NCBI RefSeq assembly: GCF_900312745.1
Contig: NZ_OMPD01000014.1
Span: 992,001-1,056,000 of the forward strand
Direction of reading: 5' to 3'
DNA: 64,000 nucleotides
Origin: Aquimarina sp. AU58
GTDB lineage: Bacteria > Bacteroidota > Bacteroidia > Flavobacteriales > Flavobacteriaceae
A program made the position numbers and the translations under genes. Shown here piece by piece: positions 22,929 to 32,282 of the stretch. The stretch's first letter is position 1, and every line of letters starts with the position of its first letter. Below the pieces are notes generated by a model. That model was not told the DNA's origin. It saw only the letters and a list, made by a program, of their open reading frames with translations, and did no database searches.

Positions 22929-25829
22929 TTACGTTAATAACTCTTCTAGATTTTGTTCTATGTATTGTGGAATAGCATTAATATCGATAATCTCATCAGA
23001 TAAACCTTTTTTCTTTTCTTGTAATTGTAGTATTTTTTCTTCGATCGTATTTTTAGTAATAAATCGCATGACCATTACATTATTGGTTTGTCCTATACGA
23101 TGCGCTCTGGCGATCGCTTGCTTTTCAATAAACGGGTTCCACCATGGATCTAATAATACTACATAAGATGCTTTGGTAAGATTTAGTCCAACACCTCCTG
23201 CTTTTAATGAAATAAAGAACAAATTGATATCATCATTTTGTTGAAACTCATTTACAATAGCTTCTCGATCCGTACTCTTGGTTTGCCCGGTTAGTGTTAG
23301 ATAGGAAATGTTATTTGCCGTGCACCACTCCTGATACAGACTAAGATGAGATACAAAAGAACTGAACACAAGTACTTTTTTGTTGGCTTTGACCAGTGTA
23401 CTTAGGTAATGCGTAACATCCTGAAATTTTCCTGATTGATCTTTTGTATTATCGTCTACAAGTTTAGGATGATTTACAATCTGGCGAAGTTTGGTGAGTG
23501 TATTAAGAATATGGATCTTATTTGTCGAAGTTGGATCGATACCCAGCAGTAGATTTCTGGCTGCTGATTTCTGAGATTCGTATTGCTTTTCCTGTTCAGA
23601 AAGCATTTCTGTGTATATAGTCTGTTCTGACAATTCGGGCAGATCTTTGGCAACCTGTTCTTTGGTTCTTCTTAATATAAAAGGATCTATTAATGCTTTT
23701 AACTCTTTGATACATTCTTGATCCTGGTGTTTTTCTATCGGAATTTTAAAGCGATCCTTGAAAAAAGGATAGCTGCCTAGCATTCCCGGGTTAATAAATT
23801 CCATCTGAGACCAAAGATCGGATAATGAGTTTTCTATCGGTGTACCACTCAAAGAAATCTTATGAGTAGTATGTATATTGTTTATAGCCTGAAATATTTT
23901 AGACTCTTTGTTTTTGATCTGCTGGCTCTCGTCTGTGATCAGATAGGTGAAATTTACTTTTTCTAAGGCAGAGATGTCTTTTGATACCGTAGTATAGGTG
24001 GTAAGAATAATATCGTAAGTCTCTAGATATGGAGTGATTTTTTTACGATCAGAACCTGTGTATTTAACGATATTGAGGTGGGGGGCAAACTTTAATATCT
24101 CCTGTGCCCAATTAAATACCAGAGAAGAGGGGAGTACAATCAAAGCTTTGAGATAAGTCTTTACCTCTAGAGGATCACTAAACAATTCTAATCGAATTTT
24201 CTCAACCTTTTCATCTATAGGTTCTAGCTGTTCTTTTGCATATACCAACATTGCAATAGTTTGCAAAGTTTTTCCTAATCCCATATCATCTGCTAAGCAT
24301 GCACCTAATTTGTTGTAATGATGATTGACCAACCATTGTACCCCTTCTTCCTGATAAGGACGCAATGTTGCTTTAAGTTTTGCTGATGGTTCATAATGTT
24401 GCCTGGTAACATCTTCTATACTAATTTCTTCTGGCGGAATAATATCCTTTAACAAGATGTAATTACTTTTGGTGATACGTATACTTTTATCTTGTATCTG
24501 GCCAAAATCTACAAGTTTTTTATATCGCGTCATCCATTCGTTAGGGATAATAAAAACCTGATCTTCATGAATTGGAAAAAAACGATTATTTTGCTTGATA
24601 TATGGTGTAAATTTTGAAAAAGGAATTTCCTGACCTCCAATGGTAACGACTCCTTTAATATCAAACCAATCATTCTCTTGTTGACTGCCGATTTCAATGG
24701 TATATGGAGCAATATTAACTGTCCTATCATCCAATAGAGGTAGTTTTATCTCAAATCCATCAGCTTCTAATTGGGCTTTGTTCGATTTTAGCCAATTCAG
24801 AATTTCAAAAGGATCATCAGAAGCTTTAGTTTCTAATAGTAAATTATTATTTACCTGCAGCCCTTTGGATGTGAGTAGATCAATGATTTCTTGTTCGGCT
24901 TCTGGATCACGTTTGGTTTGAATAATCTGAATTTGATCATCATTTTCTAGACGCACATTAGAAACCGTAGTTTTTGCACTATTATAATCAAAAAGAATAG
25001 TATTGTATTCAAAACAGACTTTAATCACATAAGTATTCTGGATAAAATCCTGGATGATTTCTATCCCATAAGATGCTATGTTTTTATGTGTAATGATATC
25101 AAAACCATGAGTTATAACATCTATGTTTTTGATTATTGGGATGATTACTTTTTCGAGGTAAATTTTGATATGTTTATGGGCAATGGTAATTTTTTCTTTA
25201 TCAAAAAAGGGTTTTAATTTATTAGCGTTTAGGTTTTCAATTTGATACAGGTATTTATCTAGAATAATCCAGGAAGGCTCATTAAGTAGTATGCTAATAT
25301 CATTATTTTTAGGAATAATGAGTGTGTCTTTATTTTTTAGAGAAAAAGCATATTCAATACCTTCATCTGTCTTAGTGAATTCGAGAATAGGTTTGAGTAT
25401 CGTATTACCAATCGATAGTTTATGATTTTCGAAAGGATCTTTTCTTTGAGCATTACTGGTTATTGCATATTGATGTGTAACAATCAAGGAATAGAAAACA
25501 GATAATTTTTTATTTATATAATCAAGTACAACTTTTTTTATTTTTGGATCTTTTAATACATCTGAAAAACGTAAACTTTTTCTCCTTTTTACAGGCATAA
25601 ATTGTTGCTCTAATGTTTTGATTTTTAGATGAGAACATATCTCTAGCAATTGCTCATGAGGAGTGTCCCGAAATTCTATATTGTAGCTTTCCAAAGTTTC
25701 GGGGATTGCTTGTTTTTCTACATAACCAAGATGTCCATTAGTTATTGGTACTACATATGCTTCTGGTAAGAGCGGGATTTCAGAAAAATTATGATCAACA
25801 AGATTATAACAGATGCAAAGGGAATCCAT
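22929..25829 (-). CDS. SNF2/SWI2-family DEAD-like helicase
   Basis: A 966-residue ATP-dependent DNA translocase. The N-terminal ~470 residues are a Bacteroidota-type region of beta and helical segments. The helicase core has RPYQEEGVQWL, Walker A ADDMGLGKTLQTIAML, motif II as ITDESQ (instead of DEAH/DEAQ), SLSGTPIENSLSDLWS, FILRRTKEQVAKDLPE, and the C-terminal lobe SLKAGGVGLNLTKA, LLDPWWNPFIEKQAIARAHR, IGQ. Such proteins remodel DNA-protein complexes. It appears monocistronic. Confidence 0.93.
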   Translation of the reverse strand: MDSLCICYNLVDHNFSEIPLLPEAYVVPITNGHLGYVEKQAIPETLESYNIEFRDTPHEQLLEICSHLKIKTLEQQFMPVKRRKSLRFSDVLKDPKIKKVVLDYINKKLSVFYSLIVTHQYAITSNAQRKDPFENHKLSIGNTILKPILEFTKTDEGIEYAFSLKNKDTLIIPKNNDISILLNEPSWIILDKYLYQIENLNANKLKPFFDKEKITIAHKHIKIYLEKVIIPIIKNIDVITHGFDIITHKNIASYGIEIIQDFIQNTYVIKVCFEYNTILFDYNSAKTTVSNVRLENDDQIQIIQTKRDPEAEQEIIDLLTSKGLQVNNNLLLETKASDDPFEILNWLKSNKAQLEADGFEIKLPLLDDRTVNIAPYTIEIGSQQENDWFDIKGVVTIGGQEIPFSKFTPYIKQNNRFFPIHEDQVFIIPNEWMTRYKKLVDFGQIQDKSIRITKSNYILLKDIIPPEEISIEDVTRQHYEPSAKLKATLRPYQEEGVQWLVNHHYNKLGACLADDMGLGKTLQTIAMLVYAKEQLEPIDEKVEKIRLELFSDPLEVKTYLKALIVLPSSLVFNWAQEILKFAPHLNIVKYTGSDRKKITPYLETYDIILTTYTTVSKDISALEKVNFTYLITDESQQIKNKESKIFQAINNIHTTHKISLSGTPIENSLSDLWSQMEFINPGMLGSYPFFKDRFKIPIEKHQDQECIKELKALIDPFILRRTKEQVAKDLPELSEQTIYTEMLSEQEKQYESQKSAARNLLLGIDPTSTNKIHILNTLTKLRQIVNHPKLVDDNTKDQSGKFQDVTHYLSTLVKANKKVLVFSSFVSHLSLYQEWCTANNISYLTLTGQTKSTDREAIVNEFQQNDDINLFFISLKAGGVGLNLTKASYVVLLDPWWNPFIEKQAIARAHRIGQTNNVMVMRFITKNTIEEKILQLQEKKKGLSDEIIDINAIPQYIEQNLEELLT

Positions 25830-25911
25830 GAAAAAGGAATAAGTTTAAGAGGTTAAATTAGGTGTTGAAAAGATTAGATTTCTTTTTCTTCTTTCATTTC
25901 AAACAAAATCA

Positions 25912-25946
25912 AAAAACATCAAAGAAATTCTTCTTCAATGTTTTTC
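25912..25946 (-). terminator. Probable terminator after the DegT aminotransferase gene
   Basis: AAAAACAT and ATGTTTTT close an imperfect hairpin (inner arms CAAAGAA and TTCTTCAA); on the minus strand it is followed by a T-rich run and lies 34 bases beyond the stop of the gene at 25980. Confidence 0.45.
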
Positions 25947-25979
25947 GACTTTATCTAATTTTTTTAGTTTTTAAATATT

Positions 25980-27125
25980 TTAGATTGTGACAGATTTGCC
26001 TACAAAATCGATAACAGTACTGGTGATAAAATCAATTTGTTCATCATCTAATTCTGTATGCATTGGTAAAGAAATCACTTCTTTTACCAACTGATTGGTT
26101 ATAGGGAAATCGGCTTCATTATAGCGTTCATCCTGATATGCTTTTTGACTGTGCAAAGGGATAGGGTAATAAACACCACAAGGAATTCCATTATCATTTA
26201 GATGTTTAACCAGAGCATCACGATCTATATCGATCACTCTAAGCGTATATTGATGAAACACATGTGTGTCTTCTTTATCAATTATAACAGGGGTAATAAT
26301 ATGTTCCTGATCGGCAAAAGCTGTTGTATATTTTTTTGCCGCCTCTCGTCGGGCATCATTATAGCGATCCAAGTTAGGAAGTTTTATTCTTAGCACTGCT
26401 GCTTGTATAGAATCCAGACGAGAATTTACACCTACAACATCATGATGATATCTCGTATACATTCCGTGGTTTACAATCCCTCTTATGATATGTGCCAAAT
26501 CATCATCATTAGTAAAGATAGCACCTCCATCTCCATAACATCCTAAATTTTTGGAAGGGAAAAAAGAAGTAGAAGCTACATGGCCGATCGTTCCTGATTT
26601 TGAAGTGCTTCCATCTTTAGAATGGTAACTCCCTCCAATACCTTGGGCATTATCTTCGATTACATATAAATCATGCTCTTTGGCAATGGCCATAATGGCA
26701 TCCATATTGGCAGACTGCCCAAATAGATGTACAGGTACAATAGCTTTTGTCTTAGGAGTAATTGCTTTTTTTATAGCTTCGGGATCAATATTAAAAGAAT
26801 CTGGCTCTACATCTACTAGTACAGGAGTAAGCTGTAGTAAGGCAATTACTTCTACTGTAGCAGCAAAAGTAAAATCTGCCGTTATTACTTCATCACCAGG
26901 TTGTAGACCTAGTCCCATCATGGCAATCTGTAATGCATCTGTACCATTTGCACAAGGAATAACATGTTTTACACCAAGATAATCCTCTAGTTCTTTTTGA
27001 AAACTATGTACTTCGGGACCATTAATAAAAGCAGTAGATTGCACAACATCGAGAACAGATGAATCTATGCGTTCTTTGATTTGTTCATATTGACCCTTAA
27101 GGTCAACCATTTGTATCTTCTTCAT
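25980..27125 (-). CDS. DegT/DnrJ/EryC1/StrS-family sugar aminotransferase
   Basis: A 381-residue PLP enzyme that converts a keto-sugar nucleotide to an amino sugar, or a related dehydratase reaction. It shows the family start (VDLKGQYEQIKERIDSSV), the PLP-phosphate site PCANGTDALQIAMM, VEDNAQGIGG and the PLP lysine in TSFFPSKNLGCYGDGGAIFT. Amino-sugar modification of surface polysaccharide is the likely context, supported by the divergent Kdo transferase gene. The exact sugar cannot be read from sequence. Confidence 0.92.
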   Translation of the reverse strand: MKKIQMVDLKGQYEQIKERIDSSVLDVVQSTAFINGPEVHSFQKELEDYLGVKHVIPCANGTDALQIAMMGLGLQPGDEVITADFTFAATVEVIALLQLTPVLVDVEPDSFNIDPEAIKKAITPKTKAIVPVHLFGQSANMDAIMAIAKEHDLYVIEDNAQGIGGSYHSKDGSTSKSGTIGHVASTSFFPSKNLGCYGDGGAIFTNDDDLAHIIRGIVNHGMYTRYHHDVVGVNSRLDSIQAAVLRIKLPNLDRYNDARREAAKKYTTAFADQEHIITPVIIDKEDTHVFHQYTLRVIDIDRDALVKHLNDNGIPCGVYYPIPLHSQKAYQDERYNEADFPITNQLVKEVISLPMHTELDDEQIDFITSTVIDFVGKSVTI

Positions 27126-27146
27126 AAATGTTTTATTGTAACCTCA

Positions 27147-27177
27147 CGAAAGTACAAAATATTGATACTATTGCCAA
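27147..27177 (-). promoter_or_regulatory. Candidate promoter of the DegT aminotransferase gene
   Basis: On the minus strand TTG (27175-27177), a 20-base spacer and TACTTTCG (27147-27154) approximate the TTG-N17-23-TAnnTTTG promoter with one mismatch in the -7 box. It lies 22 bases before the aminotransferase start. Confidence 0.4.
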
Positions 27178-27230
27178 TGTAATTTTAGATAAAAGAAATG
27201 TATTTTAGCAATTCATAAAAATTATCATTT

Positions 27231-28472
27231 TTGGGCATTTTATATAACATCTTTATTGCAATATTTAATAGTATACTTCCTATAATAGGGCTATTAAGTC
27301 CTAAACTTAAATTGTTTGCTAATGGAAGGAAAACAGTTTTTGAAACTCTTGAGCAGTATTTTCCTTCTCAAGATCGTATAATATGGTTTCATTGTGCATC
27401 TTTGGGAGAATATGAGCAAGGTGTTCCTGTAATAGAGGAGTTAAAGAAAAAATATTCGGATCATAAAGTATTAGTTACTTTTTTTTCTCCTTCTGGTTAC
27501 GAAGCTAAAAAAAATAGTACACTGGCTGATATTATTGTATATCTGCCTATGGATACCAATGCAAATGCTATTCGGTTTATTCAATTGGTAAAACCCGAAC
27601 TTGCTGTTTTTGTAAAATATGAGTTTTGGCCTAATTACCTAAAAGTATTGCAAAACAAAAATGTTCCAGCAGTATTTATATCTGCTACATTTAGAGAAGA
27701 TCAGGCATTTTTTAAATGGTATGGCGGTTTTATGAGAAAAACTTTACAAACCGTAGATCATTTTTTTGTTCAGGATAAAATATCACAAACACTAATAGAA
27801 AAACAAGGTTTTGCCAACGTTACATTGAGTGGAGATACACGTTTTGATCGTGTGTCACACCAAATAGAAATGGATAATCATGTTGATTTTATTTCAGAAT
27901 TTATTAACGAGCGACTTTGTATAGTAATGGGAAGCTCATGGCCAGAAGACGAAGAAGTTTTTATAGACTATATAAACGAAGTTTCGGATAAGGTTTGTTT
28001 TATTATTGCTCCTCACGAAATAAAAGATAATATCACAAATACATTAAAACGAAAGATCAAAAAGAAAGCTGTTTTATATTCTGAAAAAGAAGGAAAAGTA
28101 CTGAAAGATCAGCAGGTGTTTATAATGAATACTATCGGATACTTATCTCGGGTATACAGCTACGCAGATATAGCATATGTTGGCGGAGCTATGGGAACAG
28201 GAGGGTTGCATAATATTTTAGAACCAGCAACTTTCGGAATCCCTATTGTTATCGGTAAAAATTTTGAAAAATTTAGAGAGGCCAAGCAGCTTCAAAAATT
28301 GGCTGGGCTATTTTCGGTTTCAAGTGCTGATGAATTTAACCAGGTACTACATAAACTTGTCGAGGATAAAAAGTTTAGAGAAAAAACAGGAATGATTTCT
28401 GGTCACTTTATCAATAGCAATACAGGGGCTACGGCAATGATTATGGCATATTTAATTAAGAAAATTAATTAA
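27231..28472 (+). CDS. waaA: 3-deoxy-D-manno-octulosonic acid (Kdo) transferase
   Basis: Transfers Kdo from CMP-Kdo to lipid A precursor at the inner membrane. The 413-residue GT-B protein has the N-terminal membrane anchor (LYNIFIAIFNSILPIIGLLS), the acceptor-side motif WFHCASLGEYEQGVPVIEEL, YLPMDTNANAIRF, ISATFREDQAFFKWYGGF, GSSWPEDEE, and the donor-site AYVGGAMGTGGLHNILEPAT. An in-frame TAA at 27216 leaves the TTG at 27231 as the only plausible start, giving MGILYN. Divergent from the DegT aminotransferase. Confidence 0.95.
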   Translation: MGILYNIFIAIFNSILPIIGLLSPKLKLFANGRKTVFETLEQYFPSQDRIIWFHCASLGEYEQGVPVIEELKKKYSDHKVLVTFFSPSGYEAKKNSTLADIIVYLPMDTNANAIRFIQLVKPELAVFVKYEFWPNYLKVLQNKNVPAVFISATFREDQAFFKWYGGFMRKTLQTVDHFFVQDKISQTLIEKQGFANVTLSGDTRFDRVSHQIEMDNHVDFISEFINERLCIVMGSSWPEDEEVFIDYINEVSDKVCFIIAPHEIKDNITNTLKRKIKKKAVLYSEKEGKVLKDQQVFIMNTIGYLSRVYSYADIAYVGGAMGTGGLHNILEPATFGIPIVIGKNFEKFREAKQLQKLAGLFSVSSADEFNQVLHKLVEDKKFREKTGMISGHFINSNTGATAMIMAYLIKKIN

Positions 28473-28519
28473 AATAAAAAGCTTTAAAATAACAAAGAAT
28501 CGTTGACTTTTGCTTTTAA

Positions 28520-29176
28520 CTATACGGTAACGGCCTGATTAAAATATCGTCTAAACGGAAGCATTTCTTTATATACAGCAATCACCTTATCCATAAAATC
28601 GTCTTTCAGTATATCTTCTTGATTTAGAGGATGAATAACGGCAAATGTTCTATGACGTAGTAAATCAATATATTCATGATCAGAAGAGTATCCTTTGGGA
28701 GTAGTTTTTAATTTATCTTTATCTAAATACATCCCTCCAAAAGTCTGTTTAAAGCTTTTTTTGTTTAAAATTTTCACCAGTTCTTCACCATTATAATCAA
28801 TTGCTTCTCGAATACTGGCAAGCATTTTGTTTTCTGGTCTCCAGTAACCACCAGCTAACTCACATTCGTTAATCCCAATTTGGATATAAAAATCGCCTTG
28901 CTTGGTACGTTGATCCAGTCCAGCTGCAAAATGATCTTTATAAACTGGTTTGTTTGGGTGAAAAAGTAAATTGTTATTAATACGATTAATACCTTTTTTA
29001 CCTGAAGTAGGATAGTAATTTGGATCTATTGCTGCCAATTTCCCATCCAATTCATCTAGCCATTGTATAAATGAATTACGAATAGTTTGATACTGTTTTC
29101 TATTAGCATCCATCCATTCTTTATGATTATTGGCCTGTAAATCTTGTAAAAATTGAAAGAGTGTATTAAAATCCAT
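28520..29176 (-). CDS. DUF2461 family protein
   Basis: A 218-residue soluble protein of the DUF2461 (TIGR02453) family: FNTLFQFLQDLQANNHKEWM and DANRKQYQTIR at the start, INRINNNLLFHPNKPVYKDH and FYIQIGINECELAGGYWRPE in the middle. The function is unknown. It is on the same strand as and 14 bases after the deoxynucleoside kinase gene, and converges with waaA. Confidence 0.88.
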   Translation of the reverse strand: MDFNTLFQFLQDLQANNHKEWMDANRKQYQTIRNSFIQWLDELDGKLAAIDPNYYPTSGKKGINRINNNLLFHPNKPVYKDHFAAGLDQRTKQGDFYIQIGINECELAGGYWRPENKMLASIREAIDYNGEELVKILNKKSFKQTFGGMYLDKDKLKTTPKGYSSDHEYIDLLRHRTFAVIHPLNQEDILKDDFMDKVIAVYKEMLPFRRYFNQAVTV

Positions 29177-29190
29177 CTTGATCCAAAGAA

Positions 29191-29805
29191 TTAGAACAAC
29201 CCGTTTAACTCGGCATCGATACGATTTATAATATTACCCAAATCCTCTGGGTTGTCTACAAAATTGATATTGTCTACATCTACAATAAGAAGGTTGCCTT
29301 TATCATAATCATGCGCCCAGGCTTCATATCGCTCATTAAGCCTGCTTAGATAATCAATACTAATTGTATTTTCATATTCACGGCCACGTTTGTGGATCTG
29401 ATTTACCAGGTTAGGAATACTACTTCTAAGATAAATTAGTAAATCAGGACCTTCTACTACATTTTCCATAAGGTCAAAAAGTGATCTGTAGTTTTCAAAA
29501 TCGCGATTGGTCATAAGCCCCATTGCATGTAAGTTTGGAGCAAAAATGTATGCATCCTCATAGATCGTTCTATCCTGGATGATATCTTTTCCGCTTTCAC
29601 GAATATCTAATATTTGTCTAAAACGACTATTAAGGAAATAAATCTGAAGGTTGAAAGACCATCGCTCCATTTTATTATAAAAATCCTCTAGATAAGGGTT
29701 CTCTAATACATCTTCAAAATGAGCTTCCCATTTATAATGTTTAGCAAGTAATCGGGTCAATGTAGTTTTTCCGGCTCCGATATTTCCAGCTATTGCTATA
29801 TGCAT
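29191..29805 (-). CDS. Deoxynucleoside kinase
   Basis: A 204-residue dNK-family enzyme that phosphorylates deoxynucleosides for salvage. Walker A is IAGNIGAGKTTLTRLL (residues 4-19), followed by FEDVLENPYLEDFY, the substrate-site YFLNSRFRQIL, the DR(S/T) motif as IIQDRTIYEDAYIFA and the lid region RGREYENTI. Family members range over dGK, dAK and dCK/TK2; specificity cannot be decided here. It complements the nucleoside transporter and thyA found at the window start. Confidence 0.9.
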   Translation of the reverse strand: MHIAIAGNIGAGKTTLTRLLAKHYKWEAHFEDVLENPYLEDFYNKMERWSFNLQIYFLNSRFRQILDIRESGKDIIQDRTIYEDAYIFAPNLHAMGLMTNRDFENYRSLFDLMENVVEGPDLLIYLRSSIPNLVNQIHKRGREYENTISIDYLSRLNERYEAWAHDYDKGNLLIVDVDNINFVDNPEDLGNIINRIDAELNGLF

Positions 29806-29977
29806 AGTTGATTGTTTTTCTTGAGGGGTTTTGTAAAAATGTGCGTTAAAGTGTGGGCGTAAATATAGTGGATTTTATGAGTAACATAAAAAGGATGGAA
29901 AAGAATTTCGGTAAGATGCATATTTTAAAAACTTAAGTGCTTGCTTAATCAATATAAGTAACGTACAAAAATTGATT

Positions 29978-30658
29978 TTAGCATACCAGTTTATATCCAT
30001 ATCCTCTTACATTAATAATTTGAATAGATTCGTCTTGTTTTAGTTTTTTGCGAAGTTTGGTGATAAATACATCCATACTTCTACCACTAAAAAAATCATC
30101 ATCACCCCAAAGTTTTTTAAGAATCATTGAACGATCCAGTACTTGATTTTTGTTTTTGATCAGGTGAAACAGCAGGTGGGCTTCTCTATGTGTAAGTTGT
30201 GATGTTTCTTCTTTGTAGGTAAGTAATTGCTTAGGGAAATCGAAAGTATAGGCACCAATGCTAATAATTTCTGCACTCTGTTGTAAGGTAATGCGATGCA
30301 ATAAATTATTGATTCTTACAATCAATTCTTCCATGCTAAAGGGTTTTTTTAGATAATCATTACCACCAATAGTAAATCCTTCTACGACATCTTGGGTTTG
30401 AGACTTAGCTGTAAGAAATATGATAGGAATGGTGCTATCTTCTTGTCGAATTTCTTTGGCGAGCGTAAAACCATCTTTTTTAGGCATCATAACATCCAGA
30501 ACAAGGAGTTTGGGTTGTACAGATTTATATAAAGCATAGGCTTCTTCGCCATTTTTGGCCAGGTGTACTTTAAAACTTCTGGTCTCCAGGCTCTCCTTAA
30601 TGATTTGGCCCAGAGATGGTTCATCTTCTGCAAGTAGTATTTCGATTGTCTCAGCCAT
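29978..30658 (-). CDS. OmpR-family response regulator
   Basis: A 226-residue regulator. Receiver domain (1-120): LLAEDEPS, the phospho-acceptor Asp in LLVLDVMMPKKDG (about residue 55), IFLTAKSQ and LKKPFSMEEL. Winged-helix DNA-binding domain (130-226): LTHREAHLLFHLIKNKNQVL, RSMDVFITKLRKKLKQD, VRGYGYKLV. Its start overlaps the end of the kinase gene by 8 bases. The phased GTTAAC array upstream of the divergent GLPGLI gene is the obvious candidate binding site. Confidence 0.94.
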   Translation of the reverse strand: MAETIEILLAEDEPSLGQIIKESLETRSFKVHLAKNGEEAYALYKSVQPKLLVLDVMMPKKDGFTLAKEIRQEDSTIPIIFLTAKSQTQDVVEGFTIGGNDYLKKPFSMEELIVRINNLLHRITLQQSAEIISIGAYTFDFPKQLLTYKEETSQLTHREAHLLFHLIKNKNQVLDRSMILKKLWGDDDFFSGRSMDVFITKLRKKLKQDESIQIINVRGYGYKLVC

Positions 30659-32159
30659 TAGGTAAAGTAATTTTGAAATTGGTTAACCCTTGATCTAATG
30701 ATAATTGTATGGTTCCTTTATGTTTTTCAATAATGGTTTTGGTATAAAAAAGACCGATGCCAAAACCTTTAACGTCGTGCGTATTTCCTTTGGGTACACG
30801 ATAGAATTTTTCGAATATTTTCTCTTTATGAGCTTTAGTTAATCCTGTCCCATTATCTTTAATTTCTATGATGATATGTGGATCTGTATTTATAATACTA
30901 ATACCCACTGTGTTTCCTCCATATTTAATTGCATTATCAACAATATTATTTATGGCATTTTCAAAGTGAAATACATCTATTTTTCTCCAAATATTCTCAT
31001 GAGAATTGGTAAAGGTTATATTTTTTTCGGGTGAATTTACCTTATGCTTTTCTGCAATAGTATGAATCAGTTTTATTAAATTCGTTTCTTCCAGATTTAA
31101 TTGCAATTCATCGCTGTCTAGTGTAGCCGTTTCCAGAATTTTTTCGACCATGGTATTAAGTTTGTTTAATTGACCCGAAGACATTTCGATATACTTTTTT
31201 GTCTTTTTCTGATCATTTTCCTGGTTGAAATTTTGAATACCTTCCAGGGCAGCACTTATGGTGGCAATAGGAGTTTTAAATTCGTGTGTGATATTACTTA
31301 TTAAATCGTTTTTAAGCGCGGCCAGGTGTTTTTGATGATTAATGATTTGAAGTAGATACAATAAGCAACCAATTACCGCAGTCATTAATATAAAAGATAA
31401 AAGTATACCAAGCAGGTTTTTCTTCAGAATAGCGATTGTGGTATTGGTGAAAAAAAGTTTTAGAGAGCTATTAGGAGGTAAATACGAAGATTTAGATTGA
31501 GTGTATAATTGGTTTTTATCGACTGTTAAAGTATCACATCTATTATTGTGTAATTGCTCTAACTGATTGGTATATTTTAAAGTATAATCAGCAGAAACTT
31601 TTTTTCGAACGAGTTCAACCTTTAATAAACTATCTATTTTATTGAGATTCACTTCATCCTGACTTATAGAAATAACAATTTTAGAAGTCAAGGTTTCAAA
31701 TGGATTTGTATTAGTAGAAACGGTAATAGAATCATGCTCTGATATATTTAGCATAGTCTTAATAGAGTCAGATATTTGTAAAACCTTTATAAACTGTTTT
31801 GTAGAATCAATGTTTTTATTTCTATAGAAGGATATTTCTGAAGTTCTGATAGAATCTGATAGATCAGATCTACTAAAATGCTTTTTGGTAGAATCAATTT
31901 GTTTTAAAATTTTATCTAGTTGTTTACTCGAGAAATAGTTTGAGTTTTTTGGATTGGATATAAAACCAAAGGTTTGGTTTTTCGCTAATTCTTCGTAATA
32001 CTGGTCAACAGCGTTGTCCAAACTAATCTGTACTTCATTAACCAATTGTTGTTTGGAAGCCTGATAATTTTTGAAATTCCAGTATATCTGAATCACTAGG
32101 GTAACCAGAATAACGGCTGAAATAAAATACAATATGCTCTTATAACGATTCTTTTGCAT
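30651..32159 (-). CDS. Sensor histidine kinase
   Basis: A 502-residue membrane kinase. Membrane helix 1 at about 9-26, a ~215-residue periplasmic sensor domain with no recognised fold, membrane helix 2 at about 248-270, then HisKA with His292 in SNITHEFKTPIATISAALEG, the N box NAINNIVDNAIKYG and the G boxes DNGTGL and GFGIGLFYTK. Overlaps the response regulator gene by 8 bases and is divergent from the GLPGLI/TonB-receptor genes that it probably controls. Confidence 0.93.
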   Translation of the reverse strand: MQKNRYKSILYFISAVILVTLVIQIYWNFKNYQASKQQLVNEVQISLDNAVDQYYEELAKNQTFGFISNPKNSNYFSSKQLDKILKQIDSTKKHFSRSDLSDSIRTSEISFYRNKNIDSTKQFIKVLQISDSIKTMLNISEHDSITVSTNTNPFETLTSKIVISISQDEVNLNKIDSLLKVELVRKKVSADYTLKYTNQLEQLHNNRCDTLTVDKNQLYTQSKSSYLPPNSSLKLFFTNTTIAILKKNLLGILLSFILMTAVIGCLLYLLQIINHQKHLAALKNDLISNITHEFKTPIATISAALEGIQNFNQENDQKKTKKYIEMSSGQLNKLNTMVEKILETATLDSDELQLNLEETNLIKLIHTIAEKHKVNSPEKNITFTNSHENIWRKIDVFHFENAINNIVDNAIKYGGNTVGISIINTDPHIIIEIKDNGTGLTKAHKEKIFEKFYRVPKGNTHDVKGFGIGLFYTKTIIEKHKGTIQLSLDQGLTNFKITLPNG

Positions 32160-32199
32160 ACTTCAAAAGTAAGGTTCTTATCTTATATAAAACCAATCG

Positions 32200-32237
32200 G
32201 TTAACACACGTTAACACTGGTTAACCTTTTGGTTAGG
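32200..32237 (+). promoter_or_regulatory. 10-bp-phased GTTAAC array, predicted response-regulator operator
   Basis: GTTAAC occurs at 32200, 32210 and 32220, exactly 10 bp apart, and a degenerate GTTAGG follows at 32232, overlapping the predicted -33 region of the GLPGLI gene. Direct repeats on one face of the helix are typical of OmpR-family regulators binding as tandem dimers, and such a regulator is encoded by the divergent operon. Confidence 0.7.
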
Positions 32238-32255
32238 GTTCAGTTTTCATATTTG
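32228..32255 (+). promoter_or_regulatory. Candidate promoter of the GLPGLI/TonB-receptor genes
   Basis: TTTG (32228-32231), a 16-base spacer and CATATTTG (32248-32255) approximate TTG-N-TAnnTTTG with one mismatch at the first -7 base. It ends 27 bases before the start codon and overlaps the last unit of the GTTAAC array, which suits an activator site. Confidence 0.5.
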
Positions 32256-32282
32256 TAACGTATTAATCAAAAAAATCTAATC

